From Tubiluchus corallicola (taxonomy: Eukaryota > Priapulida > Priapulimorpha > Priapulimorphida > Tubiluchidae): a stretch of DNA of 64,000 bases. Positions within the stretch are counted from its first letter, which is position 1. The number at the start of each line of letters is the position of its first letter. Below, one piece after another: positions 47,401 to 57,600 of the stretch. A program made the translations under genes and the position numbers. The notes beneath the pieces are model-generated. The model made no database searches. It had not been told where the DNA came from and saw only the letters and a list, made by a program, of their open reading frames with translations. The stretch lies in NCBI GenBank assembly GCA_030141605.1, contig JAQGDQ010000101.1, positions 516,919 to 580,918 of the forward strand, given 5' to 3'.

Positions 47401-49604
47401 AATAAGGAAGGATAACAAGTGGTAACTTGTGGTTTGGATATATCAACCCATAAAGCAAAAACTTTGCAAGGATCACACTTTAACAAACAAGTGGAGGATA
47501 AGCCTGTTAATTACAACGTTTTTTTTTATTTTAGGTCATTTTCATTATTCTTGTTGTCATTATCTGTAACATCAGCCTACCTGCTGTTAAAAACAAAGAC
47601 CACATGTATGAGCTAAGGTATGCGGTTTAATTACTGTAACATTTCAATGTGCATTAAACATATTGATTATCAGTGCATTTTCTTTTTTATGTCGCTCAAC
47701 AGGTGTCAGCACTAACAGGCTACTGTATTATCTTTTAGGAGCTTACTACGAGGATGCGTTTTCTTAGTGCCTCTTCTTGGGGTGCCGTGGTTGTTTGGTG
47801 TAATGTCGTTTGCCGACGAAACGCAGGCGTTCCTTATCATATTCACCGTTTCAAACTCTATGCAGGTTGGTTGGTTGGTTGAATGATTGCCCAGTTAGTT
47901 GGTTGGTTGTGATGCCAAGTTTAAGTAACAAAAACTGCGAGGTTTCATTGCAAAATAAAATTCTAAGTAAATTTGGATTAAGATTTGCTTTTGAGAATTT
48001 ATAGTAAAAAAGTGAGATGATGGATATGCTTGACATGTTGACCATTCTTGTTGGCATCTCTATTGGGAATGCGAGTAATGATGCTGATGACCCAACGACG
48101 ATGACGACGATGATGATGACAACGATAATGATAATGATGATAACAACGACCATGACAATTACGACGATGATTATAATGATAATGATTACAATGGTGATGA
48201 TAATAATGATGGTGACAATGATGACAATGGCAATGATGGTGTTAATGACTGTGGTGGTGGTGGTAGTAATAGTGTGGTAGTACCAACAACACGGTTGGCA
48301 GTAGCAGTGGTGGTGGTGCCAGATGTGGTAATAATGGTGATATAGTAGATGATGATGGAGGTGATCATAATGACGATGATAATTATAATGTTTATGAAGT
48401 TGAAAGAATTTGAAAATTATGTTGATCGACAATAATGACGATGATAGCGACACTAAGCTGACTGCAAAAAAGCAACAAACAAAAGAATTTAACATAATGA
48501 ATATCTAAGTATAGTAAATAAGCACTAAACTGTAAATAAAGAAATGTACTGATGACAGTAAATAACTAAATAAATAGCCTTGAAATTAATATAATAAATA
48601 ATTAAGTTCTTCATTAATTAATGTACGTATTAATTCCAGGGTTTCTTCGTCTTCCTGTTGCTCGGTATTGGTTCGCCACAATTTCGAGCAATCATCTTCT
48701 GCTGTAGAGACAAACTAGAAGACGAAGATGAGAAACCCATAGACAGTCGAGTGCTTGTGACAGACATGGACAACATCACTGCTGAACACTTGTCAAGAAT
48801 GGATAAATCTCAACTGGTAGGAACTAGGAGCTTTTGATTAAAGTTGTCAAATAAAAATTTAATTAAATCGTTTATTTACTCCGCAAACTTATGATCAAAA
48901 GCAATACATTGCAATTAATGCAGAAGAAAAGGGTGGACAGTTTTACTCAAGGAGCGATATCTAATCTATAGTCTTATCGAAAGTTTCGTTTTACAATTTC
49001 ACATTGAGTGGGTGTACCTGCATTGAAATATAATAGAGAATGCATTGACCTCCAAAAATGACTCGCGCATCTCATTTTTCCAGCTTAGGTAATACTCTTA
49101 TAATCACCAATGACTAAGGTATTTTAGTTAAAACAACAGGTGAGCACAAACGATATTTTTCGATCACTTCACCCATAGCCCTGCAATATTTGTACGTCCA
49201 TGACAAATCGAGTAACTGGCAGCTGTAAACGTAGCGGTAATCTTCATTGTTGTTTATACTCGTAATGCTAAGTGGATGGAGAAAAAAACCAAAACTGAAA
49301 GTGACTTATTTTTGAAGTTCAGTTTTTTCTGCTTTAACAATTTGAAAATAATGTTTCTGACTTTTTTGCAGAAAGAAATGATGCCGCAAAAGACGCCAAC
49401 AGAATGTAAGTGTATGAAATTGCAGCTCACCAAAACTTTTTTTATAGTAAGAGACCTTTTTATTACATGTCTTGCTGGACGGTTGAAAAGTTCTTCTTAA
49501 AGCAACCTGTTTTATTAGACGAATAATCACATGACCAAGACTCATTAGCTTTAGCAGAAAATCAAATTCCACGAGTTTTTGTTTTTTTTACAGATATACC
49601 GTGA
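32476..49604 (+). CDS. Adhesion G protein-coupled receptor with LamG-like and C-type-lectin-like ectodomain; 27 coding exons, 5' incomplete
   Basis: Family B2 receptor, expected to be a cell-surface adhesion sensor. Exons: 32476-32517, 33092-33285, 34134-34293, 34911-35086, 35774-35974, 36665-36812, 37347-37400, 37853-38054, 38654-38907, 38994-39064, 39342-39539, 40058-40126, 40662-40791, 41652-41828, 42136-42229, 43013-43157, 43611-43648, 44186-44303, 44795-44898, 45216-45318, 46136-46283, 46871-47004, 47535-47617, 47739-47865, 48640-48816, 49372-49405, 49594-49604. Every join is GT-AG and phase-consistent, giving about 1129 residues ending TPTEYIP. Order: LamG/ConA-like (about 75-306), Thr/Pro linker, C-type-lectin-like (325-476), GAIN (about 500-823) with a divergent GPS, seven helices (824-1110), short cytosolic tail. 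The initiator Met and signal peptide were not found. The last two small exons are less certain. Confidence 0.88.
33385..33600 (+). mobile_element. SINE family copy 2 (receptor intron 2)
   Basis: Contains CGACCAAATTTAACCAACAC in the head and TTCCCGTCTCACTACAGCC followed by GAGTGCTG in the 3' module, matching copies 1, 3 and 4. More degraded in the middle. Confidence 0.55.
33806..33941. other. Inverted repeat in receptor intron 2
   Basis: AAGAATTAGATGCCT (33810-33824) has its exact reverse complement at 33925-33939, and the inner block GTTGAGTTTGCATCGA has a 15 of 16 complement near 33890-33905. The centre, about 40 bp, is unpaired. It could be a small foldback element. Confidence 0.65.
35195..35505 (+). 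mobile_element. SINE family copy 3 (receptor intron 4), most complete
   Basis: The tRNA-like head carries an A-box-like GTAGTGGCTAAGTGG and a B-box-like GAGATCGATACT. The body follows with CATCCAAACATAGCTAAGA and the 3' module GAGCTAAGTCCCGGTCCTGC, CATTAAGTAG and GAGTGCTAA. This is the best copy for defining the family. Confidence 0.7.
36590..36655 (-). mobile_element. Partial tRNA-like SINE head in receptor intron
   Basis: A minus-strand B-box GTGGTTCGAAGCC with flanking T-stem-like bases sits about 10 bp before exon 36665-36812. The A-box side is not convincing. Confidence 0.4.
37853..38907 (+). other. C-type-lectin-like domain of the receptor (two exons)
   Basis: CPEGFVEY...RVCYGF, then HVDEACKQIRGDG and SGLLPSDEIKEWL, then WTGYKYDSSRN, and a closing CYSQKYFICQ reproduce the CTLD order, including four or more expected cysteines and the W-x-G core. 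Neither an EPN/QPD nor a WND calcium-sugar motif is present, so calcium-dependent glycan binding is unlikely; a protein ligand is the default inference. A short exon with CPLDENGDCYD follows. Confidence 0.75.
38200..38560. repeat. Degenerate TTGATG/AATGTC-type minisatellite (receptor intron)
   Basis: Loose six-base units such as TTGATG and TCAATG recur through the intron between the two C-type-lectin exons. Confidence 0.6.
39898..40018. repeat. Degenerate (AAAT/AAGT)n tract (receptor intron)
   Basis: Tetranucleotide units AAAT, AAGT and AATG, in blocks of increasing order, end some 40 bp before the exon at 40058. Confidence 0.85.
41391..41540. repeat. Degenerate (GACT/GGCA)n tract (receptor intron)
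   Basis: Four-base units GCAG, ACAG, GACT and GAAT form a decayed array just upstream of the exon at 41652. Confidence 0.7.
42310..42600 (-). mobile_element. SINE family copy 4 (receptor intron, antisense)
   Basis: Minus-strand sequence contains GACCAAAGTTAAACAAC, a B-box-like GGTTCGATACTG, GGGGATGTATTCATGCG, AAAGAGCTAGGCCTCAG and AAGTAGATAATGGCG, collinear with copy 3. It is the only copy in the opposite orientation. Confidence 0.65.
42605..42875 (+). mobile_element. Possible LINE 3' tail ending in (AAATCTAAAT)n
   Basis: AT-rich sequence ends with GCCAATAAAATCTAAATA and short repeats of ATCTAAAT, the form of a non-LTR element's 3' end. No coding remnant was recognised, so the assignment is weak. 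Confidence 0.35.
43611..44303 (+). other. GPS (GAIN C-terminal) segment of the receptor, divergent
   Basis: Two exons give FCTYLDRSTGEWSTQ and then NCCMEHFTTFAILV. The H-F-T with following T-F-A-I-L aligns to the cleaved H-L-T/S of canonical GPS motifs, so self-cleavage before Thr remains possible. The aromatic Trp after the first Cys is Leu, the second Cys is absent (Q-D-V), and the last two Cys are adjacent instead of separated by one residue. Confidence 0.75.
43911..43990 (+). mobile_element. tRNA-like SINE head (receptor intron)
   Basis: An A-box-like TAGTCTTGTGGCAGCGCG is followed at tRNA distance by GGTCGTGAGTACGATTC, a recognisable B-box. No intact cloverleaf is evident. Confidence 0.5.
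45325..45930. repeat. Degenerate (TTACC)n pentanucleotide tract (receptor intron)
   Basis: Over 600 bp of diverged CTTAC/TTATC units fill most of the intron between TM2 and TM3 exons. Units vary between TTACC, TTATC and TTACT. Confidence 0.85.
47866..48480. repeat. TTGG repeats then imperfect (GAT/GAC)n tract (receptor intron)
   Basis: A short GGTTGGTTGG run is followed by about 350 bp (48070-48400) of imperfect GAT, GAC, AAT and GGT trinucleotides between the TM6-7 exon and the next. Confidence 0.8.
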
Positions 49605-49884
49605 AGGCTTTAAAGAGCTGTCGAATGTGTAGTTTCGTTCTCTCTCTGCAAAAGCATGCGCACAAATGCCATTCGTTAGATGAACAATTATTCCATACCC
49701 AGAAAATTGCCTGTCGAACTGAAAAGAAATTTATACAGCTTTCAGAAAGTTAATGGTTGATTCATCTGCGTTGACCAGTTATTTTCAAAAAATTACTAAT
49801 CCTTAATGTATTCAATTTGTTTGTATAAATCTGTAAGGACAAAAACGTTTACAGTATTAATTGTACATCAATGTTTCCACACTT

Positions 49885-50020
49885 ACGAATCCAGGTAATA
49901 GAGTCACAGGTAAAAACGTCACAAGTAAAAAAGTCACAGGAAAAAAGGAAATAAACGTAACGCTAAACCTAACCTTAAACTTAATCGTATCCCTAACCCT
50001 AATCCTAACCGTAACCCTAA
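49885..50020. repeat. GTCACA-type short repeats and interstitial telomere-like (CCTAA)n tract
   Basis: Three diverged copies of a unit like GTCACAGGTAAAAA (49902-49950) are followed by about 58 bp with CTAACCCTAATCCTAACCGT, a degenerate form of the animal TTAGGG telomere repeat. Confidence 0.7.
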
Positions 50021-51099
50021 GATGTTGAACAAAACGTGATTTTTTATGCAATTGCGATATATATAAATAGTGTTGTCAATATGTACAAGTCATGTGATTT
50101 AAATATTTTCTGTTTTATTACTTTTCTTGTTTATGGTGCTTAAATAAATTGCAACTAACTTGAATATTTTTGATTGATTACTTGACGTTCATTCTTGCTA
50201 AAATAGTGACTTTTTTCTGTGACTTTATAACAAATAAAATGATTTTATACTACGGTCACACTTGGAGCTTATTACGCTTAGTATATTTACACTATATATA
50301 TATATAGCTAAGTGAGTATTTATTCTGCATGCGTGTGTCAGTATGTGATTATTACAATATAATTACTTGCTTTTGGTGCATATTTTATGTATTATTAACC
50401 AATATAATTATAGTTACCAGTATTACTTTATTTTCTTATGTATGATGATATCGTCCTCTTGTGATAAATATTGTGATACTGTGATAAACAAAGTGCTTTC
50501 ACGCACCAAAATCAGGGCTGTTACGATAGCCAGGCAAACTGTGCGATAAATGGGCTTGGGCTTCAAGATGTTATTATACCGATGTCCAAAAAGATATGCT
50601 GTCATTATCCTGTTATTTAAAAAGAATATGTTTTTGAACTTTTTATATACCGGTTAATTGTTGTAGCGGAGACAAAGTCTGATGTAATATATAATCAGAC
50701 TGCAATAATTCATAGTAGATTAAACGTAGGTAAACATCATGACGGTACACTGTGATATTGACGCTTTTATGGAGAAGCAACTGTCTTTTCGGTAATTCGG
50801 AACTTAAGTAGATAGGAGTTTAACTGGTCACAAAATGAATTGTTATTTGATTTGTATGTAAAAATCGCTTATAGTCACTATCTTCTGGTTATATAGCTGA
50901 GTTTTTTGTTGTTAAGTATACGAAGCAGTATTACTTTTGCTTGTAAATAGCGTGTTATTAATAAAGCTATTAATCATTAGTGTTTCAAACTTGATGCTAT
51001 TACTGGATTTCTAAAAAAGCGTCATAATATATATTTATTTATATTTATATCACTATTTGTTGTAGTAAGCTCATATATTATATGTATGCATATAATATA

Positions 51100-51103
51100 A
51101 TGA

Positions 51104-51152
<49 letters not shown>
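51100..51152. repeat. (TA)n microsatellite
   Basis: TA dinucleotide tract of about 45 bp. Confidence 0.9.
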
Positions 51153-51157
<5 letters not shown>

Positions 51158-51795
51158 TAATATACATATATTATTAGCATTTCAGCTGGCCTGTATTCAT
51201 TTAAAAGATTTTGTTCATCGTCCAACGAATGAACTGCTATTTCGTTCAGTCGTAATACTTTTCTGTCAGACCTTAGCCAAACTGCTTCAGCACTCTGCCA
51301 GTGAAACTGTCTGTACTTTCCTAGACATGTGTATGCGTCACTTATACACCATCTTTTCCGTCTAATACATTTATTTTGACCAAGTTGCTTGGAGGTATCT
51401 GTCTCTGACTGACAGTAATAATGACACATTTCATTTAGTTCTTTAAGAGTGGTAGTGTAATTGTGCGTGTTATTTTAACATACTGACAAGTTGGCATTCG
51501 TTGCATGCTGATAAAAATCAGAAGACGTCACTTTTGAAAGACACCTGCTAGCAAATCTACTGACGGCTGACAGCAATTTCCACGCCAAGTGTCACTTCTT
51601 GTTAGCTTGTGTCAGTCAAATATTCCAATCAACTCAACAGCAATGCGTTTAAAATATCTTCTACAAATTTGTTAACTCGCTGCCAGGATGTGGCAGTAAC
51701 ATTAACAGGAATGTGGGTGCTTGGTTTGACTGAAGTGGAAGCCAGTTATAGCACCCGCTCTAGAAGCAAAAAAATCATACTTCAAGATGTTGGTT

Positions 51796-51799
51796 AAAA

Positions 51800-51830
<31 letters not shown>

Positions 51831-51834
51831 ATGA

Positions 51835-51877
<43 letters not shown>
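51796..51877. repeat. (AAAT)n followed by (TA)n
   Basis: About 40 bp of AAAT units joined to about 38 bp of TA. A poly-A-like AAAT tail could be the end of a lost retroelement, but nothing upstream confirms this. Confidence 0.9.
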
Positions 51878-51878
<1 letters not shown>

Positions 51879-53221
51879 CTATTTTGTTGTAGTAAAAATT
51901 TATTAGCCAACAATTTAGCCAAAGTTTAAGAGACAAGATATATTAAGAACGTCCTGGTGAGCAATTAGTATTCCAAATTCTAAAGTAATTACAAAAAATC
52001 CTGTTAGATTAGTTGCGTTTATCCTAGCGTGAGTCGTTATACTTCTCTCTCTATATATATATAGAGGCCTTACAGCGAATACGTAATATGTAACCTTAAA
52101 AAACTGATTGAAGAATGGTCACAAAAAGAACGCAAGAAAAGAATGATAAGTGAAAATGAATTTAAGTGATAAGCGTGAAAACAAAACGCGCGACTACTTG
52201 CACTTTTTATTACATTCATTGCTACCTCATTTTGAATAATACGCCCTCAATAATGAGGCATATTAAAAGTCTTATTGTACTTTTGTTTGACCATTTGGAG
52301 TAATTCAGAACTCAGGAGTGTAGACTGATCAGAATTGTTCCACCTTGATTTCTTATCAAGTTACTTTGCATTCAACGTGGTCTTATTTTCTGTTTCTTCC
52401 ATCTCTTCCTTTACTAGTACTAACTTTTCTAACACTTATTGTTCATTTCCTATATTCGCTGTTATTTTACACATACATACAAGCCTTTCTTGCTGGTTAC
52501 TTGTTACCAATGATTTGGCTTTTAATATTACCTTATTGCTGTCTTTTACGCTTTTCAATAGCGCACAGAAAGCTATCATTGCTGAATGAATAAATCAAAT
52601 TGAAATAGAAAACGAGTTGATATTTTACATAAATTTTGTACTTATGATATTATTTATGCTAAGTCTAAATGACGCACAATTTTTCAACAACAATTTAAAA
52701 GATGAGTAAAAGAACAACTCAGTTTCTACAATAATCTGATGTTGTAAAGATTTCTTGCTAATTTTCATCGAAGTTAAAGAAACATGTGTTAAAATCATCT
52801 TCACTTTGCGCCTACATCAACCCAGCTGTCTGCAGCATGACACGTATCAGGTAAATGAACTGATCAAGGTGAAACATACCACATTCTCTTCTCACATGTT
52901 TGTTAGCAATAACAGCTTCATTAACACCATCAATTCAGCGAGTTCGTGCATGGTTAGGGAGACTAATCGAAGGCGATTAGACGAAAGAGGAAACCGGATC
53001 TAAAAGGGGTGGGATACCCATCGGACTGATTTGTGACTTTATGTAAACATGTCTGCTTTCTTTATAATAAACAAAACTGATGAAAGCCAGCTCTCAAATT
53101 AGTCTTGTTCTGCTGACTTACTGGTCTCTAAGGTACACTTATGATCAAAACGGTGGACTATTAAAGTCACGCCATGCAAAATCTCTGAAAATTATGATAA
53201 TACGATGGTAACTGACGTTAA

Positions 53222-53326
<105 letters not shown>

Positions 53327-54665
53327 GTAGTAGCTTTCGTTATCATTGTCATCTGCATTCTTGATCATCATTGTCATAGTCTTCATCAATTACTGATCAG
53401 CATCTTCGACAAATGTTACTGTCATAATTACAATTACCATCAGCGTCTACTTGAACAAATTAAATGCGCAAAGAGTTTATTGAAAATACTAGACATAAGG
53501 AGTGAATACAATTTTTGAAGATAAATTAATGGTTACAAGTCATACTTATTTGGCAACAAATGCAGGTAGACCAGTCAGGTGTGTAGACGCTCGCCTGTGT
53601 CACAAACTGCTGCTGATGAAGTGTTAGCTGACTTAGCTCCCTGGTGATGTAATTTTCTGACATACAGAAAAGAGAATTGCAAAACGCGCTCACGGTTAAC
53701 GAGTGGGCCGCCTACCGAGGTGGGATTTCTTTATGACCAATGTTACTCATGCGAGCCATTGCAAGCCCTCAAACAGTGATAATTGCAAAATGGGCGAGGC
53801 AGACTGCTGATTCTTGTGTTTGGTGCTTTGTTAGGGGGTGCATTGTAATACGACAAGTATCCAGTCGTCTACTAATGTATTCAGCAAATGTCCTGACTGG
53901 TTTTGAAACTGCTCACTATAATGTATACAAAAAATCAAATTAAAAAACGATTCATTTACGTATAAATTTATGGCAGAACCTTAAAATGTTATCTTCAGAT
54001 TTTCAATTGATTTAGTCACTTAGTAGCTCTAAAATTGAGACGAGGCTGGTCTTGTTAGTAGGATTAACTTGGTGCTGTTGTTGGTTTTCAGATCATCTCA
54101 TTTTACAATTTATAAGGAAGCCTCTTAGTAATTGCCTATTAAGTGATAATCTCGAAAAAAATCTTAGGCTATGTTTAGAAAATGTTAATTTATGGTAAAC
54201 AAATGTAGAATCCGTGCCGGATCTGCTGCACTAATGACGTCATCAATCTCAAAAAAATTACAAAACTGGGTTAACGCTGTAAGTACCGATAGTAACTGCA
54301 TTTTCTGAAGTAAGATAAATAACACTTTGCTGTTAAGACGCGGATGTACGCAATATGCAACCACTGTACGGTTTCTAGGCAACGACAATACAGATGCCCA
54401 AGCGTTTTCCCTTTTCAAAATGAAATAATTGGATTATGATGGTTAAATTGCAAACGACAGGTCTCCAGTGGTTTTGATTGGCAGCAGGCTTGCGCTGGGG
54501 GAATAAAACTGTTCATTGGTTCAGTGACCACATCACGTGACATCTCTCCAGCAGCTGATGTCAATCGCTGAACAGAAGTGAAGAACAGAAGGAAAGCATC
54601 GTTAGCCGCTAGCGCGTGCGTCTGTTTGTTTGTTATTTGTTTACTTATTTGTTGTTTTTATAAAA

Positions 54666-57600
54666 ATGAGGTGTAAGTGGTTTCTCTTGACTATGTTGAC
54701 TGTCGTAATGGCCGTCGATGACTACATTGAAGACTGGGCGTTGATGGGAGCGCGAAGTGCTCGCCCCACATGCGTAGACATTCCTGCTAATGTGACATTG
54801 TGTCAAAAGATTGGTTATGACAAAATGAGGTTGCCAAATTTATTGGACCATGATACCATCACTGAAGTTGTTCAACAGGCCAGTTCTTGGGTACCACTGC
54901 TAAACATTGATTGCCATCGAGACGCGCAGTTGTTTCTATGTTCACTGTATACGCCAGTATGTCTAGACAGGCCTATATACCCATGCAGATCCTTGTGTGA
55001 GGCTGTAAGGTCTGGTTGTGAAAAACGTATGACAGCTTACGGTTATCCATGGCCAGAAATGTTCATCTGTGACAAGTTCCCTGTGGACAATGACATGTGC
55101 ATAGCTACGCCGACACCAACGTTGAATGCAGGTAAGAGGCTTAGATTACCTTATTATTTCTATAAGCATAAATGGGAAGTTTAATCAGGATGACAACTAA
55201 AAACAATAGGTACCTGCAAAACTATTATTTATTCAACTCAGTCATTCATTCGTTCATTTGCTCACTCACTCACTCACTCACTCACTCACTCACTCACTCA
55301 CTCACTCACTCACTCACTCACTCACTCACTCACTCACTCACTCACTCACTCACTCACTCACTCACTTACTCACTCATTAATTAGTCCATTCATTCGTTCG
55401 TTCGTTCGTTCGTTCGTTCGTTCGTTCGTTCGTTCATTCGTTCATTCATTCATTCATTCATTTATTCATTCTCTGACTTCTTTCCTTCCTTCCTTCTTTC
55501 GTTCGTTCGTTTATTTATTTGTTCGTTCGTTTCTTCTTCCCATCCTTCCTTTCATTCTTTCTGTCTTCCTTTCTTCCTTCATTCATTCTTTTCTTATTTT
55601 GTTTTAACTTTAAGCATTGATTCGTTGATTTGCTTTTTATTTCTTCGTTCACTTCTTTCGTTTATTTGTGCCTTCAGCTATTCATTCATTCACGTACTCA
55701 CTCACCCATTAAAATTTACCCATACGATTTACTATCTGATAAATTACCAGACATATATATCAGGAAGTATGTAATATATATGTCTAATATATAAATATAT
55801 GAAGCTAAGGCAGGTTTCCTACTCATGAAAACATCCATGACGTTTTTGATGAAATGCATGGGTGTTATAGGCCTACAGTATTATGAACCGTGGTTGACAA
55901 AGCCTTTTCACCCGTGAATACGCACTCTATAATTTAACATAATAGTCGTCTTATTTAGTCTTGCTGTCAAACAGCTGCGAAACTCGTGCTGTGGCTAATT
56001 GGATGCCCGTCTTTCCCCATTAGTTTCTTGATGAATGACAGGTCGAATTGGCAGCAGCAGTAAATGTTAGTATAATCCCTGCCATATTGCTTCCACATGC
56101 TTAGAGTATGTTGCAATGCTTGTCTAGCTTTGCTTATTTATTTGCTTACATTGTCCAATGAATAACTGTGTATTCGTTATCACTTTCAAAATTTTCTTTC
56201 ACCTTTTTCCCGTAAGATGCTCTGTTTTAAAACTCAAAATGCACTGTGAACGCATGTATAATCTTGCGTTTACACATGTGATAATCTAGAATTGGAATTC
56301 CAGGTCCTATAGATTTATCTGGAAGCCGCCTCGTGCCTGACATCGAGACAGGTGAGAAAAAAGCCATTGTAACGGATGAGTGTTGTTTTCCTTTGTAGTT
56401 TAGTTTTTAATTTGGCCTTGCTTCTGTCTTTTACACTTTGACTGGCAATGACATTGATTGCTACAAAACTTTTCAGCAAGAAGTACACAAGATCACAAAG
56501 GATGTCAAGAAATAATTGATTTCCCTGTAAAAAGAAATCGAATTGATAGATAAAACTGGCGAAAATATGAAAAAGAGCAGTTAATTCTGAACAGAAACAT
56601 TTATTTCTGGTATTCTGGTATTGGTGCAGACGGCCAGCTCTCTGACGGCCATTCTGCAGAAGTTTTTCAATTAGATGGGTGTTGTAACTGACTTTTTCAA
56701 GAACTTCGTGATGTATATTATCTGGGGACAAACGTCATTTAAATTTAGTAACAAAAAATAAGATTTAGTTTAGAAATGCACAACGTGACTAAATTATGTT
56801 TTTGGCAGTTTATTTTTAAAAATTCATTGACTATAATAGCAGTTCAGAGTACACGAATGCAGAAATTTCAATCCCGCCCGCTATTTCTGACAGGAGGAAA
56901 GCAATTTTAACATTTCGCATTGGAGTAGATTCACATTGATTCAGATAAACAAACAATGGAAACCCCTGCACCATATTTTTTCCCTAGCTATGAATCTGCT
57001 AAAGCAATTACTGGCATTGAAAGTCAAAACGTTGCATTCGCCGTGATTTTTTTTGCATGTTTCTTTCTATTGGCTTGTACTTTTAATAAACCTTGCATGT
57101 CTTCTGCTCCCGGACCTGGAATTCAAGTTCTTTACTTGAAAAGAAAAATATGTTTGTTCTCTTTCGTTAAGTCACTAAACCAGATTTGCAGATTTAGTAA
57201 AGCAATGACAAACCTTTCTGCATTCATTGCAACAATTACTTTTTTTGCATGATCTTTCTTGGCAGATAAATTTTGAAGTACATTATAGTTTTCACCTTGT
57301 GTTGTTTGTGTTACATTGCACTCATGCATGATTTCCGCTGTGATTAATTAAGCATAAATAATTAAGTTGTCACAAAATATAGTGTACATTATTAAATTTC
57401 AGTCGGAGACTTGACGTCTTTGACCAAATCTCAAAATTTTATAAGGCAATGTTCATTTCTCATGAGGTTTTCACCATTCGAGCTTAGTCAGCTGTATACT
57501 TAACATAACCACATATATTTGTAACTTGCGATTGCTACTTCATATAGTTGATTTAAGCCTACAGCTGTATGGTTATGGTCGTCTGTAGGAAAAACGGTTT

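Larger units (their letters stand above)
44795..48816 (+). other. Seven-transmembrane block of the receptor (seven exons)
   Basis: Helices are spread over seven exons: YITYVGVAVSIASLVIF (TM1), MVHLNFSFALLFANITFL (TM2), SHYFYTCSWMWLLCESVYL (TM3), YIPLAWGLPALIVALT (TM4), IWIFLGPVLAMILVIF (TM5), GCVFLVPLLGVPWLFGVM (TM6) and FLIIFTVSNSMQGFFVFL (TM7). The H-Y-F-Y...W-M-W-L-L-C-E in TM3, L-G-P-V in TM5 and N-S-M-Q-G-F-F-V-F in TM7 are adhesion-GPCR hallmarks. Confidence 0.93.
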
